Of a stretch of 22,940 nt of DNA, positions 1-7,946 are shown piece by piece. This DNA is from Firmicutes bacterium UBA6648 (GTDB taxonomy: Bacteria; Bacillota; Clostridia; Peptostreptococcales; Anaerovoracaceae): contig DKLE01000128.1 of NCBI GenBank assembly GCA_002455605.1, positions 1 through 22,940 on the forward strand, given 5' to 3'. The position numbers and the translations under genes are program-made. Under the pieces are notes generated by a model, which did not search any database, had not been told where the DNA came from, and saw nothing but the letters and a program-made list of their open reading frames with translations. Position 1 is the first letter of the stretch. Every line of letters begins with the position of its first letter.

Positions 1-1041
1 ATAGGTGGACAAATAAATGCTTTTACAGGAAGAGAAGCAACCTGTTATTATATGAAAACCTTAGGAACAAATGCTAAACAGGCAGCTGAAATTCTTTTGG
101 ATATGTTTTTAAATTCTAAATTCGATAAAACGGAAATGTCCAAGGAAAAACAGGTTATTTATGAGGAAATGAAAATGATTGAGGATACTCCGGATGATTA
201 TGCACACGATGTAATAAGTGACTTAGTCTTTAAAGGATGTCCTTATGAAAAATCCATTATCGGTACACAAACATCGCTGAAAAGTATTTCCCAGGCAACA
301 TTAAAGCAGTATATCTCGGATGAATATACCAGAGACAGTATTGTGGTTTCGGTAGCGGGAAATTTCGACGTGGATGAGCTGTGCGGTATTTTTGAAGGTA
401 GATTACAGCTTTTAAAAGCTGAAAAAAAGGTTAAAGAATTTTATAATGAGCCTTATGAACCCCGATTTAAAGTGAAAGTGAAAGAGATTGAACAATCTCA
501 CGTTTGTTTGGGAACAAGGGGCCTTTCGTTGGATGACGACAATTATTATGCTTTAGCACTGTTAAATAATATCATGGGCGGAAGTATGAGTTCCAGGCTT
601 TTTCAGAATATTCGGGAACAGAAAGGCTTGGCTTATTCAGTTTATTCCCATGCCAGTTCTTTTGTAAATTCCGGATATTATAACATTTATGCGGGAGTAA
701 GCCATGATAAAATTTACGATGCAATAAACGGAATTAAAGAAGAACTGGAATCCTTAAGAAAAGACTGCATCACAGAAGACGAGCTGCATGTGGCAAAGGA
801 GCAGTTAAAAGCAAGCTATATTTTCGGACAGGAAAATGTAAACGGCAGAATGTTCTCCATAGGCAAAAATACGATTTTATTAAACAGAGTTTATACGCCG
901 GAAGAGGTAATCGGAGAAATTGACGCAGTTACAATGAATGATGTAAAGAAGGCATCTGCTTTAATTCACGATATTGACAATTACTCAGCAGTTATTGTAA
1001 CCAATAAAAAATGTGATTTGAAACAAATGGTGCGTTCTTAA
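1..1041 (+). CDS. M16-family zinc metallopeptidase, C-terminal part (5' end outside window)
   Basis: The reading frame is open from base 1, so this is the 3' part of a longer gene; the first ATG inside the window (52) is not the true start. The visible start (GGQINAFTGREATCYY) matches the segment that follows the HxxEH zinc motif in M16 (pitrilysin/processing-peptidase) proteins, so that motif should lie just upstream. The downstream EEMKMIEDTPDD segment fits the region carrying the third zinc-ligand glutamate. The C-terminal half has the family's second-domain signature (GGSMSSRLFQNIREQKGLAYSVYS), with the R/Y pair that contacts substrate. About 347 residues are present of the usual 410-430. 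A dUTPase gene follows after 19 bases with its own AAGGGG site. In Firmicutes this YmxG/MlpA-like peptidase often lies after pnp; that neighbour is not visible here. Family call is firm, substrate unknown. Confidence 0.9.
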   Translation: MGGQINAFTGREATCYYMKTLGTNAKQAAEILLDMFLNSKFDKTEMSKEKQVIYEEMKMIEDTPDDYAHDVISDLVFKGCPYEKSIIGTQTSLKSISQATLKQYISDEYTRDSIVVSVAGNFDVDELCGIFEGRLQLLKAEKKVKEFYNEPYEPRFKVKVKEIEQSHVCLGTRGLSLDDDNYYALALLNNIMGGSMSSRLFQNIREQKGLAYSVYSHASSFVNSGYYNIYAGVSHDKIYDAINGIKEELESLRKDCITEDELHVAKEQLKASYIFGQENVNGRMFSIGKNTILLNRVYTPEEVIGEIDAVTMNDVKKASALIHDIDNYSAVIVTNKKCDLKQMVRS

Positions 1042-1060
1042 TAAATAAGGGGTAAATTAT

Positions 1061-1567
1061 ATGCAGAAAGTGGCTAAGTTCCATAAGGTTAGTTTAGGAC
1101 AATTTAAGAAGGACTGGGAAAATAGTTTTGGAAAAGGCCAGTTTAGGCAAGATATTTATGACTGTATTTCACTGCCCAGAAGGGCCACGGCAGGATCGGC
1201 GGGTTATGACTTTTATACTCCCGCAGAAATTAAGCTTGCTGCCGGAGATACCATAAAAATTCCTACAGGTATTCGGGCAGAGATAAACGAAGGGTGGGTG
1301 CTCATGTGCTTCCCTCGTTCCGGACTTGGATTTAAATATCGGCTGCAGCTGGATAACACGGTAGGGATTATCGATGCAGACTATTTTAATGCGGAAAATG
1401 AAGGTCATATCATGATAAAAATTACAAATGATTCCAAGGAAGCGAAAAACTTAATCTTGGAATCCGGCAAAGGTTTTGCTCAAGGGATATTAGTACCCTT
1501 TGGCATCACAGAAGATGATGAAGCCTCAGGAATTAGAACAGGTGGTTTCGGAAGTACCGGCCAATAG
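1061..1567 (+). CDS. dut: dUTP diphosphatase (dUTPase)
   Basis: Hydrolyses dUTP to dUMP and pyrophosphate, keeping uracil out of DNA and feeding dTMP synthesis. The trimeric dUTPase motifs appear in order: motif 1 AGYDFYT (47-53), motif 2 PRSGLGFK (85-92), motif 3 DNTVGIIDADYF (98-109, with D105 in the catalytic position), motif 4 around GKGFAQG (137-143), and the glycine-rich C-terminal motif 5 RTGGFGSTG (159-167) that closes over the substrate. At 168 residues it is a little longer than the usual 140-150. The extra length is an N-terminal extension of about 35 residues and a small insertion after motif 3 (FNAENEGH, where many have RGE). The start has an AAGGGG site 8-9 bases upstream. The stop codon overlaps the region that supplies the cbiG ribosome binding site, so the gene may be co-transcribed with the cobalamin genes. 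Confidence 0.93.
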   Translation: MQKVAKFHKVSLGQFKKDWENSFGKGQFRQDIYDCISLPRRATAGSAGYDFYTPAEIKLAAGDTIKIPTGIRAEINEGWVLMCFPRSGLGFKYRLQLDNTVGIIDADYFNAENEGHIMIKITNDSKEAKNLILESGKGFAQGILVPFGITEDDEASGIRTGGFGSTGQ

Positions 1568-1575
1568 GAGGTTTT

Positions 1576-2664
1576 ATGAGAATTGCATTGATTTCATTTA
1601 CTCAAAATGGTGGAAATACATGTAAACTGACAGCGGATAAGCTCACCCTGATGGGAGAGATGTGTCTGGCTTACGGCATGAAAGACGCTTCTTCTGAAAT
1701 GGGCCTTATTCCAATGGAAAAATCACTTGGACAATGGACGAAGGATGCTTTTAAAAATAATGATGCTATTGTATTTATCGGCGCCACAGGAATAGCTGTT
1801 CGAGCAATCGCCCCCCTTTTAAAGGGTAAAGAGCAGGACCCTGCGGTCATTGTGATCGATGAACGGGGACAATATGTCATTTCTCTTTTATCGGGACATC
1901 TGGGCGGAGCAAACCAATTAACCTTGGTTATAGCGGAAGCGATTGAAGCGATTCCTATTATCACTACTGCGACGGATATAAATAATCGCTTTGCTGTTGA
2001 TGTATGGGCAAAGAGTCAAAATCTCAGCATTGTGAATTTAAAAGCAGCTAAACGAGTTTCTGCAGATATTCTAAAGGGAAAAACCGTTTATCTGTATTTT
2101 GAAGGACTTATAGAGGGTGAAATCCCTCAGGGGATAGAACTGGTGGATGCAGTTACCCTAAAAGAGAAAATTCGGGAGGGCGAGACCGCTATTGTTATTA
2201 CAGAGAAGGTGTTAGACTCTCTCAAGGGAAAGGATAAATTTGTATTGCAGCTGGTTCCTCGAAACATTTCTGTGGGGATGGGCTGTAAAAAAAATATTTC
2301 CTACAAGGCAGTATCCGAATTGTTTGAAAAGGCTATTGCTGATACACAGATTAGAATAGAAGCAATAGGAAGCTTAGCTTCCATTGATCTGAAAAAAACA
2401 GAAAAGGCCCTGGTGAAGCTAGGACAGAAGCTTGAAGTTCCGTACATGACTTTCACTGGAGAAGAGCTGATGAGGGTACAGGGTGAATTTACTCCCTCTT
2501 CCTTTGTAAGAAGTATAACCGGAGTCGAAAATGTATGTGAACGAGCGGCTGTTGCTGTAGATGAAGACAGTACGCTCCTTTTAAAAAAGCAATCTTTAAA
2601 TGGCGTAACGATTGCTATAGCCAAGAAAAATATAACCTTAAATTTTGCGGAGAAATACAAATGA
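1576..2664 (+). CDS. cbiG: Cobalt-precorrin-5A hydrolase CbiG
   Basis: In the anaerobic cobalamin pathway CbiG opens the delta-lactone of cobalt-precorrin-5A and releases acetaldehyde, giving cobalt-precorrin-5B. The N-terminal part has the family features IVFIGATGIAVRAIAPLL and ISLLSGHLGGAN. The C-terminal domain begins near VPRNISVGMGCKKNISY and continues through SIDLKKTEKAL and the EFTPSSFVRSITGVENVCERAA segment. Length (362) is normal for a full-length CbiG. The start has an AGGAGG site about five bases upstream. The gene ends in TGA overlapping the ATG of the next gene (ATGA), which indicates translational coupling. Its presence marks the oxygen-independent route. Confidence 0.93.
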   Translation: MRIALISFTQNGGNTCKLTADKLTLMGEMCLAYGMKDASSEMGLIPMEKSLGQWTKDAFKNNDAIVFIGATGIAVRAIAPLLKGKEQDPAVIVIDERGQYVISLLSGHLGGANQLTLVIAEAIEAIPIITTATDINNRFAVDVWAKSQNLSIVNLKAAKRVSADILKGKTVYLYFEGLIEGEIPQGIELVDAVTLKEKIREGETAIVITEKVLDSLKGKDKFVLQLVPRNISVGMGCKKNISYKAVSELFEKAIADTQIRIEAIGSLASIDLKKTEKALVKLGQKLEVPYMTFTGEELMRVQGEFTPSSFVRSITGVENVCERAAVAVDEDSTLLLKKQSLNGVTIAIAKKNITLNFAEKYK

Positions 2665-3893
2665 GAAAGATTTATATCATAGGAATAGGAATGGGCAATC
2701 CGGATACGGTTACTGTAAAGGGAAGTGCGCTTATTTCTGTTAGTCAGGCTTTAATCGGTGCAAAGAGAATGGTGGATAGTTTTTGGTCCGATAATCAGCA
2801 GGCGGCTTATGCTATTGCACCGGAGGACATCCTGGCTTGGATAGAGGAGCATGCTGAAATAGAACAAGCTTCTGTTTTAATGTCCGGAGATTTAGGTTTT
2901 TTTAGCGGAGCTAAAAAACTCCGCTCATTGATTAATGAAAAATACGGATCGATACATGGGAATAAGGAGATTTATTTTGAATATATACCGGGTATCAGTT
3001 CTCTTTCTTATTTTTCTTCGGCAGTTGGTATGGCATGGGAAGATGCTGAAATTGTCAGCCTGCATGGGCGGAATAATAAAGACACAGCAATTGTTTTAAA
3101 CCATCCGAAAACTTTTTTTCTCACAGACGGAGGAAATAACACGGTAAAGGCAATATGCAGAAGGCTGACCGATTTTGGACTAGGCGGCGTAAGGGTTTTT
3201 GCAGGAGAAAGACTTTCTTATGAGGATGAGAGAATAACCAAAGGAACAGCCTCTCAGCTGGCTGAAAGAGAGTTTGAACCTTTAAGTGTCATGCTTGTTT
3301 TAAATGAAGAAAACCTCTTTCCGGCAAAAAATACATTGGGCATAGGAGATGAGGCATTTATTCGAGGCAATGTTCCCATGACCAAAGAAGAGGTGCGTAC
3401 GCTTACTGCTTCTAAATTGAATTTAAACAAAGATGACGTGGTGTATGACATTGGGGCAGGAACGGGCTCCGTATCCATTGAAATGGCATTGGCATGCCCC
3501 TATGGGTCAGTTTATGCTGTTGAAACAAACCCAGAAGGAATTCAATTGATTCAGCAAAACAAAGAAAATTTTAATGTAAAAAATTTACATATAATTGATG
3601 GCATGGCACCGGAAGCATTGCAATCTCTGCCTGTTCCGGACAAAGCTTTTATAGGCGGCTCCAAGGGAAATTTACAGGAAATCATAGAATTGCTTATTGC
3701 AAAAAATCCAAAGATAAGAATTGTTATGAATGCCGTAACGCTGGAATCCTTGGGGGAAGCTGTGGCATGTATAAAAAAGTATGGCTTTCAGAGTGTGGAT
3801 ATAACACAGATTAATGTTTCAAAAGCAAAAACTCTGGGAAACTATAATCTGATGATGGGGCAAAACCCGGTATATATTATAGCTGTTCAGTAA
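2661..3893 (+). CDS. cbiET: Fused CbiE-CbiT: cobalt-precorrin-6B/7 C5,C15-methyltransferase with C12 decarboxylation
   Basis: Two enzymes are joined in one 410-residue chain. The N-terminal part (about 1-215) is a tetrapyrrole methylase of the CbiE type, with the GIGMGNPDTVTVKG start and the LMSGDLGFFSGA loop; it methylates C5. The C-terminal part (about 235-410) is a class I SAM methyltransferase of the CbiT type, with VPMTKEEVRTL at its start and the SAM motif VYDIGAGTGSVSIEMA near 260-275; it methylates C15 and removes the C12 acetate carboxyl. The same fusion is called CobL in the aerobic route, but the surrounding cbiD and cbiG place it in the anaerobic pathway. It overlaps cbiG by four bases. 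No stop or frame break lies between the two domains. Confidence 0.93.
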   Translation: MRKIYIIGIGMGNPDTVTVKGSALISVSQALIGAKRMVDSFWSDNQQAAYAIAPEDILAWIEEHAEIEQASVLMSGDLGFFSGAKKLRSLINEKYGSIHGNKEIYFEYIPGISSLSYFSSAVGMAWEDAEIVSLHGRNNKDTAIVLNHPKTFFLTDGGNNTVKAICRRLTDFGLGGVRVFAGERLSYEDERITKGTASQLAEREFEPLSVMLVLNEENLFPAKNTLGIGDEAFIRGNVPMTKEEVRTLTASKLNLNKDDVVYDIGAGTGSVSIEMALACPYGSVYAVETNPEGIQLIQQNKENFNVKNLHIIDGMAPEALQSLPVPDKAFIGGSKGNLQEIIELLIAKNPKIRIVMNAVTLESLGEAVACIKKYGFQSVDITQINVSKAKTLGNYNLMMGQNPVYIIAVQ

Positions 3894-3911
3894 ATTTCAG
3901 AGGCGGTTTAG

Positions 3912-5282
3912 ATGAAAACAGAAAAAATACCTAGAATCTTAATAGGAGCATCAGGCAGCGGCAGCGGCAAAACTACTGTGGTTTGTGCTATACTGCAAGC
4001 CTTGCTCAACAGAGGCATGGATATCGCTTCTTTTAAATGTGGCCCAGATTATATCGATCCCATGTTCCACAAAGAAGCTTTGGGATTGGAATCAAGAAAT
4101 CTGGATCTGTTTTTTAATGATAAGGCAACTGTCAATTATTTGTTAGCCAAGAACTCTCAGCGAGCAGATTTAGCAGTAATTGAAGGTGTTATGGGGTATT
4201 ATGACGGGGTAGCAGGAAAATCCTATGAGGCCAGTTCTTATGACTTGGCAAGAAACACAAAAACGCCCGGTATAATGGTAATTGATTGCAAGGGAAAGTC
4301 CGTTTCTGTCTTAGCAGAGATAAAGGGGTTTAAGGAGCTGGAAAAAGACAGCGGCATTAAAGCGGTCATATTAAACCGAATTTCCCCTATGATTTATGAA
4401 GAAATTAAAGAGCTGATTGAGAAATCTTTAGCTATTCAGGTCTTAGGATATATGCCTGTCTTAAAGGAATGCTCCCTGGAAAGCAGACATTTAGGTCTGG
4501 TTACCGCGCAGGAAATAGGAAATCTGAGAGAAATTTTGGAAACCTTGGGGACGCAAGCGGAGCAATCCATAGACTTAGATCAGTTAATTAAGCTGGCTCA
4601 AACAGCACCGGATATTTCTTTTACAGCACCGAATATTACATGCGGCGACAAAGTCCGCATTGGTGTAGCAAAAGATAAGGCTTTTTGTTTTTATTATCCG
4701 GATAATTTAGAACTGCTTTCAGAGATGGGAGCAGAGATCTGTTACTTTAGTCCCTTGGAGGACAGTAAGCTTCCGGAGAACCTGCAAGGTATATATTTAG
4801 GCGGAGGATATCCGGAATTATATTTGAAAAAATTAGAAGCCAATGCTTCTATGAGGCATAGCGTGAAAGAGGCTTTAAAGGCCGGTATGCCCTGCATGGC
4901 TGAATGCGGTGGTTTTATGTATCTTCATGAAGCGGTCAGGGACAAGCTGAATGTTCCATATAAAATGGTGGGAGCTATAGAAGGCGAAAGCTATTATGCC
5001 GATAAATTGGTACGGTTTGGATATATTCATATGGAGGCGGAAAAAGAGAGCCTTCTTTGCCAAGAAGGCATGTTTTTAAAAGGTCACGAATTTCATTATT
5101 GGGACAGCACCAATGCAGGAGATTGCTTTCATGCGCAAAAACCCCTCCGAAAGAAAAATTGGAAATGTGTCATTGGAAATGCAGATTTGTATGCGGGTTA
5201 TCCTCATGTACACTTTTATTCCAATATTAAGGCTGCAGAAAGGTTTGTGGACAGATGCAGGATGAAAAAAATAAGAATTTAA
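3912..5282 (+). CDS. cbiA: Cobyrinate a,c-diamide synthase CbiA
   Basis: Amidates the a and c carboxylates of cobyrinate using glutamine and ATP. The N-terminal ATP-binding domain starts with a P-loop, GASGSGSGKTT (12-22), followed by FKCGPDYIDPMFH, typical of CbiA/CobB. The C-terminal half is a class I glutamine amidotransferase domain with the nucleophile cysteine in AECGGFMYL (C332) and the histidine region PHVHFYSN (H432/H434). Length (456) is normal. A GGCGG-rich site lies a few bases upstream of the ATG. Its 3' end overlaps the start of cbiD by 28 bases in another frame if the upstream cbiD start is used. CobB of the aerobic route is the close relative; context favours CbiA. Confidence 0.94.
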   Translation: MKTEKIPRILIGASGSGSGKTTVVCAILQALLNRGMDIASFKCGPDYIDPMFHKEALGLESRNLDLFFNDKATVNYLLAKNSQRADLAVIEGVMGYYDGVAGKSYEASSYDLARNTKTPGIMVIDCKGKSVSVLAEIKGFKELEKDSGIKAVILNRISPMIYEEIKELIEKSLAIQVLGYMPVLKECSLESRHLGLVTAQEIGNLREILETLGTQAEQSIDLDQLIKLAQTAPDISFTAPNITCGDKVRIGVAKDKAFCFYYPDNLELLSEMGAEICYFSPLEDSKLPENLQGIYLGGGYPELYLKKLEANASMRHSVKEALKAGMPCMAECGGFMYLHEAVRDKLNVPYKMVGAIEGESYYADKLVRFGYIHMEAEKESLLCQEGMFLKGHEFHYWDSTNAGDCFHAQKPLRKKNWKCVIGNADLYAGYPHVHFYSNIKAAERFVDRCRMKKIRI

Positions 5283-6397
5283 ATCCCACAGAAGGCCAGA
5301 TGAAAAGAGGCTATACAACAGGTACTTGTGCAGCAGCGGCGGCAAAAGCGGCAGCCCTGCTTGCTTTGGGAAGAGATATTCAGGAGGTGTCCGTAGATAC
5401 ACCCAAAGGAATTCCTCTTATTTTGGATATAGTGGATTGTAAAATAAATGAGAAAAAAGCCTCCTGTGCTGTCAAAAAAGACAGTGGGGATGATCCGGAT
5501 ATAACAAATGGGGTTCTAGTATATGCAGAAGTGGAGTTGTTAGAAAATGAACATGGGGACATTATAATCGATGGCGGAAAAGGTGTGGGCAGAGTGACCT
5601 TACCGGGTCTGGCCTGCCCCATTGGTCAGGCGGCTATCAATCCGACGCCCAGAAGGATGATAAACAGTATGGTATCCCAGGCACTTGAACAGATGGGGTA
5701 TGAAGGCGGTGCCAAAGTAACCATATCCATTCCAAAGGGAGAAGAGCTGGCTAAACGTACATATAATCCGAGACTGGGAATTGAAGGCGGCTTATCTGTA
5801 CTTGGAACCAGCGGCATTGTAGAACCCATGAGTGAACAGGCATTAATTGATACCATTAAGGTAGAAATGGATGTACGAAAAGCTTTAGGGGCTGAATACC
5901 TGGTGATTACTCCGGGAAATTACGGAGAAAACTTTTTAAAACAGCATTTTACCAACAGGGAGTTTTATTCGGTGAAATGCAGCAATTTTATCGGTGACAG
6001 CTTAGATTATGCAGAAGAACAGGGATTTAAGGGAGTACTTCTGATTGGTCATATGGGAAAGCTGGTCAAAGTTGCGGGGGGAATCATGAATACTCATTCA
6101 AAATATGCTGATGGGAGAATGGAAATTCTTGCGGCTCACGCGGCCCGGTTCGGAGTAGAACCAGAACTCATCGAAGGGATTTTGAATTCGGTAACAACGG
6201 ATAATGCCTATGAGGCAATAGAGGCATGCGGCGATGAATTAAAAAAACAGGTAATTGATTCCCTAATGGATAAGATAGAATTTCATCTCAGAAGCCGGAC
6301 TCATCAAACCATGGAAATAGGAGCAATTATGTTTTCCAATAAACATGGCTTTCTTGGGAAAACTTCAGCAGTTGATAATATAATATTAAAAATTTAA
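5255..6397 (+). CDS. cbiD: Cobalt-precorrin-5B C1-methyltransferase CbiD
   Basis: SAM-dependent methylation at C1 of cobalt-precorrin-5B, a step specific to the anaerobic pathway. Recognisable family blocks are RGYTTGTCAAAAAKAA near the N-terminus, GLACPIGQAAINPTPR, LGTSGIVEPMSEQALIDTIK, TPGNYGE, and GHMGKLVKVAGGIMNTHSKYADGR. Two starts are possible. The ATG at 5255 gives 380 residues and overlaps cbiA by 28 bases. The ATG at 5300 (MKRGYTTGTC) has AGAAGG close upstream and begins right at the conserved block. I list the longer form, but the shorter one is a fair alternative. A 44-base gap with a GAAAGG site separates it from cbiF. Confidence 0.93.
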   Translation: MQDEKNKNLNPTEGQMKRGYTTGTCAAAAAKAAALLALGRDIQEVSVDTPKGIPLILDIVDCKINEKKASCAVKKDSGDDPDITNGVLVYAEVELLENEHGDIIIDGGKGVGRVTLPGLACPIGQAAINPTPRRMINSMVSQALEQMGYEGGAKVTISIPKGEELAKRTYNPRLGIEGGLSVLGTSGIVEPMSEQALIDTIKVEMDVRKALGAEYLVITPGNYGENFLKQHFTNREFYSVKCSNFIGDSLDYAEEQGFKGVLLIGHMGKLVKVAGGIMNTHSKYADGRMEILAAHAARFGVEPELIEGILNSVTTDNAYEAIEACGDELKKQVIDSLMDKIEFHLRSRTHQTMEIGAIMFSNKHGFLGKTSAVDNIILKI

Positions 6398-6441
6398 AAC
6401 AATAATTCAGCAATTAGAAATTTAGAAAGGTATTTATTAAA

Positions 6442-7197
6442 ATGATTAATTTTGTTGGAGCAGGCCCGGGATCACCGGATTTAATCACAGTCAGAGGGCA
6501 GAAATTATTGCAGGAGGCAGATGTAATTATATATGCAGGATCGCTGGTTAATCCGGAACTTTTAAAACTGGCTAAACCGGAATGTGAAATTCATAACAGT
6601 GCAGGTATGACCTTAGAAGAAGTCATTGCTGTTATGGAAAGAGCAGAAAAAGAAGGTAAGATGACCGTAAGACTGCATACGGGAGATCCCAGTTTATACG
6701 GAGCAATAAGGGAGCAAATGGATTTATTAGAGCCGAAAAACATTGAATTCAAGGTAACTCCTGGAGTAAGCTCCTTCTGCGGAGTAGCAGCTGCATTAAA
6801 TGCAGAATATACCTTGCCTAATGTATCTCAATCGGTGATTATTACAAGAATGGAAGGCAGAACTCCGGTACCTGAGAAAGAGGAAATGTCTTTAATGGCA
6901 TCACATGGTGCTACTATGGCTATATTTTTGTCTACTGGGCTGCTGGAGTCTTTAAAAGAAAAATTGCTGACCGGGGGATATGGCGAAGATACCCCTGCCG
7001 CTATTGTTTATAAAGCAACTTGGCCGGAAGAGAAAGTATTCCGATGCACGGTAGGGACTCTCCCGGAAACAGCTAAGAATAATAACATTACCAAGACAGC
7101 GATGATCGTTGTAGGCGGATTCCTTGGAAGCAGTTATGAACGCTCTAAGCTGTATGATCCATCATTTACACACGAATTCAGGGAGGCTTCAAAATAA
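6442..7197 (+). CDS. cbiF: Cobalt-precorrin-4 C11-methyltransferase CbiF
   Basis: Methylates C11 of cobalt-precorrin-4 using SAM. The protein has the tetrapyrrole (corrin/porphyrin) methylase fold signatures: FVGAGPGSPDLITVRG at the N-terminus, LHTGDPSLYGA at the SAM-binding loop, and TPGVSSFCGVAAALNAEYTLP. It also has the CbiF/CobM-specific stretch VSQSVIITRMEGRTPVPE. Length (251) is normal. The stop TAA shares its last base with the ATG of cbiH, so the two are likely translated in a coupled manner. Other members of the fold (CbiL, CysG) lack the TRMEGRTPVPE stretch, so the assignment is secure. Confidence 0.95.
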   Translation: MINFVGAGPGSPDLITVRGQKLLQEADVIIYAGSLVNPELLKLAKPECEIHNSAGMTLEEVIAVMERAEKEGKMTVRLHTGDPSLYGAIREQMDLLEPKNIEFKVTPGVSSFCGVAAALNAEYTLPNVSQSVIITRMEGRTPVPEKEEMSLMASHGATMAIFLSTGLLESLKEKLLTGGYGEDTPAAIVYKATWPEEKVFRCTVGTLPETAKNNNITKTAMIVVGGFLGSSYERSKLYDPSFTHEFREASK

Positions 7198-7946
7198 TGA
7201 ATAAAATATTTGTTGTAGGACTTGGACCGGGCAATCTCAATCAGGCAACAGAGAGAGCGTTGGAAGCTCTGGAAGAAAGCGATGTAATCGCGGGATATAC
7301 GGTTTACGTTGATTTAATTAAAGATCGTTTCGCACATAAGGAAATGATTTCCACAGCCATGAAAAAAGAAGTGGATCGATGCAATCTGGCTGTTGACGAA
7401 GCTCAAAAGGGCAAACAAGTTTCTATGGTATGAAGCGGAGATGCCGGTGTATACGGAATGGCCGGACTGATATATGAAATAGTCAGTGCCAGAGGCTTAG
7501 AAAGAGAACTTGAAGTAGAAGTAATCCCGGGTATTACAGCAGCATGCAGTGGAGCGGCAGTTTTAGGTGCCCCGCTGATTCATGATTTTACGGTTATAAG
7601 TTTAAGTGATCTGCTGACTCCTTGGGAGCTTATTGAGAAAAGACTGGAATGTGCCGCCATAGGAGATTTTGCTATTTGCTTATATAATCCTTCCAGCGTT
7701 AAAAGACACGATTATTTGCAGAAAGCCTGTGATATTATTTTAAAATACAGAAAACCGGAAAATGTGGCGGGATATGTACAAAATATCGGACGAGAAGGAG
7801 AAGCCGGTATCGTGACAGATTTAAAAACCTTAAGAGATACAAAGGTAGACATGTTTACCACCGTATTTATCGGAAATTCAAAGACAAAAAATCTGAACGG
7901 AAAAATGGTGACACCAAGGGGATATAAGGAAGTCGAGGGCAAATAA
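7197..7946 (+). CDS. cbiH: Cobalt-precorrin-3B C17-methyltransferase CbiH, interrupted by one in-frame UGA codon
   Basis: CbiH methylates C17 and contracts the ring of cobalt-factor III. The frame runs from ATG 7197 to TAA 7946 (249 residues, the family's normal length) except for a single TGA at 7431-7433, codon 79. Reading through it gives VSMV-UGA-SGDAGVYGMAGL, where the family normally has a serine (motif VSSGDAGIYGMAG) in the SAM-binding loop. The part before has GLGPGNLNQAT and GYTVYVDLI. The part after has IPGITAACSGAAVLGAPL, HDFTVISLSDLLTPW and VTPRGY, with no other damage or frameshift. cbiG and cobD in this cluster end in TGA, so UGA is a normal stop here. Options are selenocysteine insertion, a nonsense mutation (TCA to TGA is one base), or a sequencing error. 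An internal ATG at 7458 would only give a C-terminal fragment. Identity is sure; expression as a whole protein is not. Confidence 0.9.

Noticed and set aside
1042..1575. A cobalamin riboswitch before cbiG
   Set aside because: Only 19 and 8 non-coding bases are available around dut; there is no room and no B12-box pattern.
7197..7946. Genome-wide reading of UGA as an amino acid (code 4 or 25)
   Set aside because: cbiG ends in TGA overlapping the next start and cobD also ends in TGA. Reading through would extend them into other genes, and no other gene here has an internal TGA.
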